64,000 bases of DNA from contig CM040421.1 of assembly GCA_022702705.1 (NCBI GenBank), forward strand, positions 64,540,197 through 64,604,196. Reading direction: 5' to 3'. This DNA comes from Papilionanthe hookeriana x Papilionanthe teres (taxonomy: Eukaryota; Streptophyta; Magnoliopsida; Asparagales; Orchidaceae). Made by a program: the position numbers and the translations under genes. Below the pieces are notes generated by a model. It was given only the letters and a program-made list of their open reading frames with translations. It ran no database searches and was not told the origin of the DNA. The number at the start of each line of letters is the position of its first letter. The stretch's first letter is position 1. Of this stretch, positions 56,118-64,000 are shown one piece after another.

Positions 56118-58920
56118 ATGGAAGCCCCAAAGCCGATTTTCTCCTTCACCAACGGACTCGGACTTCGCTGTCTATAAAGATGAGCTGCCCGACAATGGGA
56201 TCATCCGATTTGCACAAGGATTTGAAAACACGAATGTCAAGATCACCGACGTCTCCCTCTTTGCACTGACGAACAAGGTATCTGAAGCTGAGAAGCCGCT
56301 GCTTGAGTTCAACCTTAGGTCAACCCAAGAGTTTCCTCCCCTGCAAAGGATCCCGACCGAGAGAAGTACCGCTCGTCCGCGAAGGACCGTTCTTACTACC
56401 CCCACTTGTCTAGTTGTTTCTGCACCTACCCCGACTTCTGCCAAATCAAAGGGGAAAGAAATCCAGAATTATGGTAAACCTGTTACCGTGGAGGGTACAG
56501 ATCTTCCTGTAAGACCTTCTGTTTTCGAAATCGGGTCTACTTCAAGGATTCCATCACTGACAAGGACCCAAAGAAGAAACAGAAGTAGAAGGATCGCTAG
56601 AGAAGCCAGAGCCGCTGAAATTGCTTTCCTGGAGGAAATCCCAGAACTGCCTGAATATACACCGCTGCTGAATACATACCACTTTTGGGAGGAAGCAGGT
56701 TCCATCCCCTCTCCGCCGCAGAGGACGAGGAAAATGTTCGCAAGATTGTCGCCACATTACCTCGACCCGCATATTACAACGATAACCGCAAGAAAAGGAC
56801 TAGAACTACGCCGTTTGCTCAACTGCAAACTTTGGTAGAAAAGTTAGCAAAGAGGGAAAACTGCCCCGTATCGGAGATTCTACGAAGGATAAGGCGGGTG
56901 CCAGTCAAATCCCGTCTTGGGCCCAGAGTAGAACCCGCCGTCATGACAGAAAAGCCAAGTAAAAGAATGAAGGCTAGCCCGCCCGTCATCGTCTCGGGAT
57001 TACGGATTAGGGAGGATACCACCTTCCAAGCATTTGGGTCGACGGACCATCCGGTCCTAGACCTTCCGCCGCTAGAAGGATGGTATGGCGTCCCACTACC
57101 GGGATGTTAAGATCGAAACAGACAGCTCGAGAAGGAAAGTCTCGTCGGGAGACTCGAATCTAAAGAAAGCGCCACTCGCGGTAAAGGGGACTCGTGAGAA
57201 GGGGACCCGGCAGCTATCGCACGACAACCGCGAGGACGCACAGAAAGGCCCGCTAGAAGATGCCATGGAAAAGTTGAGAACCGATATCCGACGATTGACA
57301 AAAGAAAGAGAAGAAAAGTTCGGAGACGAGATTGATTCATCGGAATTCATGGACGACGAATATGCAGAAATCAACATGGTCGAAACACGAGCTTCATCAG
57401 CTTCGCAAGGTGCTCCCGCAGCCGCGAAAGAGAGGAGCCGGAACCGATGAGAAGGCAGCTCGAGGAGAAAGACGACACGATCGCTCAAATGGCGAAAAGG
57501 ATGGAAGAGATGGTTGTAGCTCCGACCACTCTCCGCAGTCAAGTGCAACCACAAAGAGAGACACCCCCGGAGGTCATTCACATTGTAGACGGAGGAAAGG
57601 AGATTACATCCGTCAATGGGGATGATCGACTGAAAAGGATACAACACAAAGTATGATCCCCGAAAAGGATATCAAGAACTTGGTGGAACAGCGAGTGCGA
57701 GAAGCCTTAGCACAATCGAAGAGCGGGACATCCATTCAGACGGGTAGACCTTACCCAGAAGAATTCGACGCTGTCCAATACCCGAAAGGCTTCGTACCAC
57801 CTCTGTTCAAGACCTTCGACAGAACCGGGAACCCCCGACAACATGTTGCACACTTTCGTGCCAGTTGTTGCAATGCCGGCGGGAGCGATGCATTGCTCTT
57901 CCGACAGTTCGTCACGATCCGTCGAGAATCGCCTTCGACCGGTATGCGCAGTTACCAAATGGTTCGGTGAAGACGTTCTCGAGCTAGAGAACCTCTTCAT
58001 CAAGCGATTCGCCGGAGCTCGGCACCACATCACTATAGGTGATTTAGTGGTAGAGAAACAAAAGCCGAATGAAACTTTGGTGGATTACATACTCCGATGG
58101 AGGAACTTAAGCATGAAATGTGAACCACAACTGCAAGAACAACATGCAGTCGGCATTTTACTTAAAAGCATTCACGGCCCGATAGCACTTCACCTCAAAG
58201 GATTCACTATTAAGACTTTCGAGAAGTTGTTAAGCAAGGTCGGAAGCTTGCAAGAAGAGGCGAAGCAATTAAGTTTCGCCGACAAGACGGACAAGCAAAA
58301 GCCTGTGAAGACTTTTGAAAAGAAATCCGGGATTGTTGCAGCAGTCGACAAAGGCAAGCAACCGATACAAATATCGTCCGAACAGCCGCGAAGAACCTCA
58401 ACGGAATTACCGACGAACCTCGACCCAGCTATCGCTCATCTCCACAAGTATGAACAACCGCCTCGTCCGCAACGTACATTAAGGGAGCTTCGAGCGGGGA
58501 ATATCCGTTCAAGAATGAAGCGATGCCGAAAATGTTCCGTAGTCTGATGAAGACTCCAGATTTCCAGCTGCCAGAGCCTAAGAGACCAGAGGAAGTCAAC
58601 AAGAAAGGTGATCCCAACTTTTGCCCCTACCACCGGATGCTTGGGCACAAGATAGAAGATTGCATTACCTTCAAAAGTTGGCTCAACGACAATCTTCGGA
58701 AAGGGAATATAACGATCCCGAAGGAGTACATGAAGGAACCCCGGAAAGGAGGTTCCGTCAATGTTATCTCAGCTCGATCCCATCATTCCGATAGATCCCT
58801 ACACGACCGACGATGGATGGACTACCGCCCGGATGAGGTCTTCGAAAAGATTTTAGACAAGCATCCAAACCGCCTCGGTGCGAGCCTCAATTCGGAGTTC
58901 GAGACCCGTTAAGCCGGTAC
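56118..58920 (+). pseudogene. gag: gag (element D)
   Basis: It starts at the ATG at 56118 (MEAPKPIFSFTNGLGL), shifts frame near 56165, and continues through a conserved N-terminal segment (VSLFALTNKV, LRSTQEFPPLQRIPTERS), a long basic region, and the capsid-type gag domain (EEFDAVQYPKGFVPPLF, LENLFIKRFAGARHHI, VEKQKPNETLVDYILRWRN). An intact zinc knuckle CPYHRMLGHKIEDC lies near 58621-58662. At least six frame changes, but few substitutions to stop, make it a recent-looking pseudogene. It supplies the particle protein and is the only protein-coding gene of element D. It is more GC-rich than the LTRs around it. Confidence 0.9.
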
Positions 58921-58956
58921 TATCACTTGCGATAGAAGAACCACCTCAACAGAGAC
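58921..58956 (+). other. Abrupt gag to 3' LTR junction, no PPT block
   Basis: The sequence LSLAIEEPPQQ is homologous to LSLAIEELLQK of element A (about 16770-16800), where protease coding follows. In D the LTR begins within about 10 nt. The ACACCTATTGGGGG block found before three other LTR starts is missing. Confidence 0.7.
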
Positions 58957-61900
58957 CGTCGACCTCATTTTCGATGAGGTCTTCTCTTCTTCTCTTTAGT
59001 ACTTAGGATCTAGCCTTAGGCTTTTCCTTTCGACTATCTTAGAGGACTAGTATTGGGACCAACCTTTTAGAAATTCAAACCACTTCTTAACTCCCCGCAA
59101 ACTCCACAAACTTGACTATAGACCCCTAATCACCTAGAGGGTTGAAATCAAATGTGGAAGTTTAAGGATGAGTTCCTATGGGACTCTTTGGCCTTAGGAC
59201 TGCCCTGAGTGGCCTGGTCTGGTGAGGGGGCTGACTTACACATGCACTACACTTATACACTACACTTTCACACACCCATACCTAACTTGACCTCCTGACT
59301 CATGTAGGTGATTCACATGGATGGTCCTTAACCCCTAAGCCCTTGGCTAAGAGGGTTAGGAACAACATAGTGAATGCCTCAAATGGGTCCCTTCATGGCT
59401 CATGTGGGCTTGATGTGGCTTCATGGCTCAACCAAAATGATTTCACTCCACTCAAATTCACCCAATCTTCAATTTTCCAAATTCTCAATTTTTTTTGACC
59501 CCCGGGACCCTACACCCTTCTAGCCTACCCAAAACCCTTAAAACTACCCAAAATTTGCAAAATCACCTAAATTGCTCAAAATTCCCCAAAATCAATCCCA
59601 AGCATTTCCACATCACTCAAATTGATCATCCATACCCAAAAATCCCAAAAATTCCAAAAATACCTCCCAATACCCTCCAAATACCCAAAATACCCCTCTT
59701 TACCCAAAAATCCAAAAATTCAGAAAATTCCCAGAAAATTCCAGAAAATCCCAAATATTCCCAATTTCATTTTGTTCAACTACACCTTGGGCCAATGTTG
59801 TCAATTTACCCCACTTTTATAAAAAACCCCAATTTGACCCATTTTAACCCAAAGTGAACTCAATGTCAAACCAAACCTACCCAATTGACCCAAATTCTGG
59901 TCCAATTCAGTTCTAAACTTCAATTCAACATTCTAAACACCAATCTAGACCATATTCAAGTCCAATTTGATTGATATTTGGATCCAATTTCACTTTTGGC
60001 CTTAAAGCCCAATTTGGACCCATGACCCAAACCTAACCCAAACTCACCCAATTCAACTCCAATTAACCCCAAATCTTTTCTAAATCTTCCTTAACATTCC
60101 CACAAATAAAACACTAACATGATTTGCCCAAAATTTAGACCCAAACCCCACTCAAATTCAACCCAAAGCTAAAAGACCCATTTTTGACCTAAACCCAAAC
60201 CTAACCAAAATGAGCCCAAACCCCAAAATCAAAGCCCAACCAAAGTCAAAACCTCTTTGAAACACTCCCATAAATATTTCTCAACATTAATTTTACATCA
60301 ATTTTAACCCTAGCCCAACATTGGCCCAAGTTAGCCCAATTTGACCTACATAGGCCCACTTACCAAATAAATCCAAATTCAAACCAATTCAACCCCAAAT
60401 CACACTAAATTGACTCCAAGCCCTTCATAGAACATCCCTAAACCAATTATAACACTTATTTGACAAGGTCCTTCACAAAATCTTCACCCAAATGCCAATC
60501 CTAAAATCAAAAAGCCCATTCCCCTTAAACTTTCCTAAAAGCCCACTTCCTTCAAATTCAAAAGCCCAAATTCATCTAAAGCCCACATGGCACTTCCCCT
60601 CATCATCCATTTAATCAAAATTGCCCCTAAGTTTCAAAGTCATCAATTAAACAATTCCAAATCAAGCCCCATACAAATTCCCATCAAAATATTAAAATTT
60701 TCTTAAATCCCTTTTTATGAAATTGACCTAAGCTTTTCCCTAGCCAAATGGAGCCAAGGGTGAGCCATTCACAAGCCATTTGGAGCCATGAAAGTTTGGC
60801 ATGTAACCATGCCATTAATGGTAAAAGGAGGGACTCCTTTCCTAATCTTTCATTAAGCTTTTTTAACCTTATCCATGACACACTCTAAACCATGTTTAGC
60901 CACCTCATCATGGATAGAGACCACACCATTCTCTCTTGGCTGACCCAACTGATCCTCTCAACCCAAAATCAGGCCATGGGGAGGTGCACCCAACCCAAAC
61001 CAATGGGTTTACCAAATTGAAGCCAAAATGACCCCTTCTCCATTCCATTTTAATTCAAAGCCTTTACACATGTCAAACTCCAATTGACTTCACCAACTTC
61101 AAGCCATGGACTCCCTGACCATGAAGGTGACCCATGCCTGCCGGCCAGCCGCCGGGATCGCCGGAAAACACCATGGCCGAGACCTTGGGAGGAGCCAAAC
61201 TTTGGAATTCAACCTTGCTGAGCTGCCCCATGCCCAATGGCCACCATGGCTGTTCTTCCCATGACCAGAGCAGCTCGATCCCAACCCTCGGCCATCCCCG
61301 GGAGGCTCTCCAGCCCACCTCTATTTAAACCTGACCCCCTCACGGCCATGAGAGGAGAGTTGCACAAACCTTGCCGAAACTCGCCAAAATTGTTCCAAAC
61401 CTTCTCCACCCTTAGAGCGACTTGATCCCCGTTGTCAATTTGCCCCGATCCCCGCCGACAAAACCCAATTTCTCAACCGAAATTCCACCCAAAACCAGGA
61501 CACTTCTCCACAGTGAGCCAATCCCCAAATTGATTGGTTCTACACCTTCACCGCACCAAGGGAAGGTGTCCACCACAGAAAGCCCCATCTCCGAGCCTCC
61601 CAGCTTGCTCCAGCCTCCAAGCTTTGTGATCGGCTGTGGTCGAAATCCAACCTAGACAATTCACTGCACCGAGAGACTTCATCTGGAGCTTGCTAGGATC
61701 CAATCGAAGGTGCAACAACTCTCAGATTGAAGCCACACTTCTCTGAGCAAAGGTATGAGCTAATTCTTCATCCCGAGCTTCTAGAGATTCTCCATTTCAA
61801 ATGCTTTAATTTCAATGCATGATAGCCGTATAGATGTGTTCGTCTCTTCAAGACGAATCCATAGAGCATAAGAACATGAAAATTCATTGAGTATCGAGTG

Positions 61901-64000
61901 AGATATTAGGGATTTAGTGTGGACGGCTCTCGGGTGAGGACACTTGGGGACGATGAGGGGATGCCGTTCATTTAATACACGCGCGGACGGACGGCAAGGA
62001 TCGCGTCGGATCAGAAGACGGAACGATACAGCGGGCCCCGGGAGCGCTGAGTCAGATGGCTGCGTCGAATGGGAGCGCGCCACGCGGTGTTTCGGAGCTG
62101 CCGAGGTTGACGCGGCGCCGCGTGGATAAATAGAAAATTAGGGTTTTTTTTTTATTTATTTAATTCCCTAAACTTCAAAAATTCATAACTTTGTGTAGAA
62201 AAATCGGAAAAATAAAATAAAAATACCCTCTTGCTCGGTGAACGAGAGGAGAATAATATGGAAAAGAAATCATTTAATTTCATCAAGTATTTTATTTTTT
62301 ATAATTTATTTACTCTCTGCATACTTTTAATTCTCCATGCATGTATACAATTCACCATGGCATGAGACCATAGGGCTTTTGAAGCCTCTGAATTTGGGAA
62401 CATTCCCTGAATTTTCCAAAGTCGAGGCCATCCTATGAAGAGTTATTGATTTTTCAAATTCATGTTACTCGTTTTGAGTATTTTAATTCCAATAAATAGT
62501 ATGTTGTGAAATAAATTCTAGGAAAATTTGATGATGTTCCTTATGACCGGAGGACCCTAGAAAAAATAGGTTTTGAGTTAGTTCATTTAAAACAACCCTA
62601 ATCGGCTTAAACACCCAAAATGGATCTCTAATTAATTAGAGCTAACCATACATCAAATTGACTTGAAATCAATTCTCCATTGACCTTTAGGATCAGAGGA
62701 ACCCACCATAAAAATTTGAAGTCAATTGGACTTGGTTAGCCCTACTAAATGGGTTGATTAAGCCATTTAGTCAATTTGAACTTTAAAAATTTATAACTTT
62801 CAAAATATCTTTCAAAAATTCACTAAATTGGTTTTGGAGCCTCTCTGATATTAGGGGAATCTAAGAAAATTAAAATTTCAATTTTCTAAAAAAGTTGATT
62901 TTTAATATTATTTTAATATTTTTAATAATTAAAAAATAATAAAAATCACAAAAATAATAAAATTCACCAAAATGTCACATTTTTAATTTTAATCACTTAG
63001 GAACAAACCCCATATTTTTCTTAGGTCTATTTAGTGAGATATTAAATTTTAAAGCTCTAGGGTAATTTTAAAATTAAAAAAATGTATTTTCTAGCATTTT
63101 CACTAAAATAATTATAATAAATCATAGAAAAATCAGAAAATTGTGAAATTTGATTCTCTGATTTCCTTGATATCAGAGAGATTTTTGAAAAATATAAAAT
63201 TCATTTTTCAACATTTATTTTATTTTTAAATTAATTAACACTCCAAAACTTAAACTAATTATAATAAAAATAATATAATTAAAAAAATCACCAAAATTGG
63301 TCCAAGTGGTCCTCTGGTCATTAGGAATGTCCCCTAAGTTTTTTAAGGACAGAAAATTTCTCTTGGTCATGTTATTAAATTTTCCTTGGAAATCTCTATT
63401 TTCTACCAAAAATAATTATATAAATACAGAAAAATCACATTTTCTCCTCTCATGTCTTTATTGACATATGAGTGAAGTGACATAAAAATTTCAAGTTCAT
63501 TTGAGTTCAATTTAGTGAGTTATGAAATTATTAAGCTTAAAGGGTAAAAATGGTAATTAAAAATCTTAATCCTTAATTAAAACTTTTGGTTTAAAAAAAA
63601 ACTAACAAGTAAAATATTTGATCCTAATCTGATTTGGATGATTGAAATTTAAATAATTAAAGGGTAGAAACCCATTAAACAATTTAAAATGATTAAACTT
63701 TAATTAAATAATTGATTAAATTTGGAAGAATAATAAAATTGGAATTCTTAAAATAGGGATATTATTAGGAAGAGATTTATTCTTTAATTTAAAAAATCCC
63801 TAAATTAATCATCTCATTAATATTCAATTCTTAATTAAAATGATAACTCAAATTCAAAACATTAAAAGACTTAATCATTAAACTAAAATTAAATTATTAA
63901 ACTCTTTTAAAATTTCAATTAAAATTTAAAAAATAAAATTAAATTAAAAATTAAATTAAATTAAGTAAATTAAATTGGATTAAATTAAATTAAATTAAAT
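58957..64000 (+). repeat. 3' LTR of element D, first 5.0 kb
   Basis: It starts CGTCGACC (first T changed to C) and follows 48125-53170 throughout, including TATTTAAA (61322-61329), the donor-like site (61749-61760) and the GC-rich segment (61920-62130). It runs off the window in the (AATTA)n tract, so the target duplication and 3' end cannot be checked. Confidence 0.88.

Larger units (their letters stand above)
48125..64000 (+). mobile_element. Element D: gag-only retrotransposon with 7.5-kb LTRs
   Basis: 5' LTR 48125-55591, primer site, leader, gag, then directly the 3' LTR from 58957. The internal region is only 3,365 bp and has no protease, reverse transcriptase, integrase or AlkB ORF. 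The LTRs are about 94-95% alike by eye, so insertion is not very recent. It uses the same LTR family, primer site and gag as element A, so it would depend on a full element for enzymes. Confidence 0.85.

Noticed and set aside
1..64000. Host protein genes, rRNA, tRNA, CRISPR, bacterial operon features
   Set aside because: Every coding region recognised belongs to a retroelement, and the tandem arrays lack the spacer-repeat pattern of CRISPR.

Overview
This window is repetitive DNA from a seed plant with a repeat-rich genome. The evidence is the families present: Tat-lineage Ty3/gypsy LTR retrotransposons with the additional archaeal-type RNase H and a tRNA-Arg-like primer binding site, plus an L1-type LINE with a DUF4283 ORF1 and a plant RNase H tail. 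I see no host gene, rRNA, tRNA or CRISPR array. The species cannot be named from the sequence.

Layout. Nearly everything belongs to one retrotransposon family with giant LTRs of about 6 to 7.5 kb. Element A is on the minus strand: 5' LTR 20238-27095, primer site 20221-20237, gag about 16800-19760, protease about 15600-16512, reverse transcriptase/RNase H 13176-15224, second RNase H 12685-13150, integrase split into 12036-12680 and 5280-5973, an AlkB-type dioxygenase ORF 3608-4969, 3'-UTR tandem repeats, and the start of its 3' LTR at 1118-1. A 6.06-kb plus-strand solo LTR (5974-12035) sits inside the integrase with a degenerate 5-bp target duplication. Element B (27096-30090, minus) is only the 3' end of a sister copy and shares its LTR with A. 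At about 30090 it meets, in inverted orientation, element C (plus): second RNase H, integrase, a third ORF with a zinc ribbon and an AlkB domain, tandem repeats, and a 3' LTR at 36624-43180. A small solo LTR (about 32442-33263) is nested in C. A decayed LINE (43181-48124, minus) follows. Element D (48125 to the window end, plus) has a 7.47-kb 5' LTR, only gag between its LTRs, and the first 5 kb of its 3' LTR.

The most interesting system is the third ORF in A, B and C. It lies where retroviruses carry env, in sense orientation between integrase and the 3' LTR. It encodes an AlkB-type Fe(II)/2-oxoglutarate dioxygenase that most resembles plant ALKBH9/ALKBH10 N6-methyladenosine RNA demethylases. 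A splice-acceptor-like site lies about 300 nt after integrase in both copies where that region is present. The long LTR leaders contain a conserved 26-nt micro-exon-like block and a donor-like site. One model is a spliced, env-like mRNA encoding an RNA demethylase that edits the element's own RNA.

There is also RNA-level structure: a stem-loop near the LTR 3' end with compensatory changes across four LTRs, and a motif in the 5' leader that is the reverse complement of the block next to the 3' LTR. All protein-coding regions of A, B, C and D carry stops, frameshifts or lost catalytic residues, so these copies look inactive. The AlkB domain of A is the least damaged.
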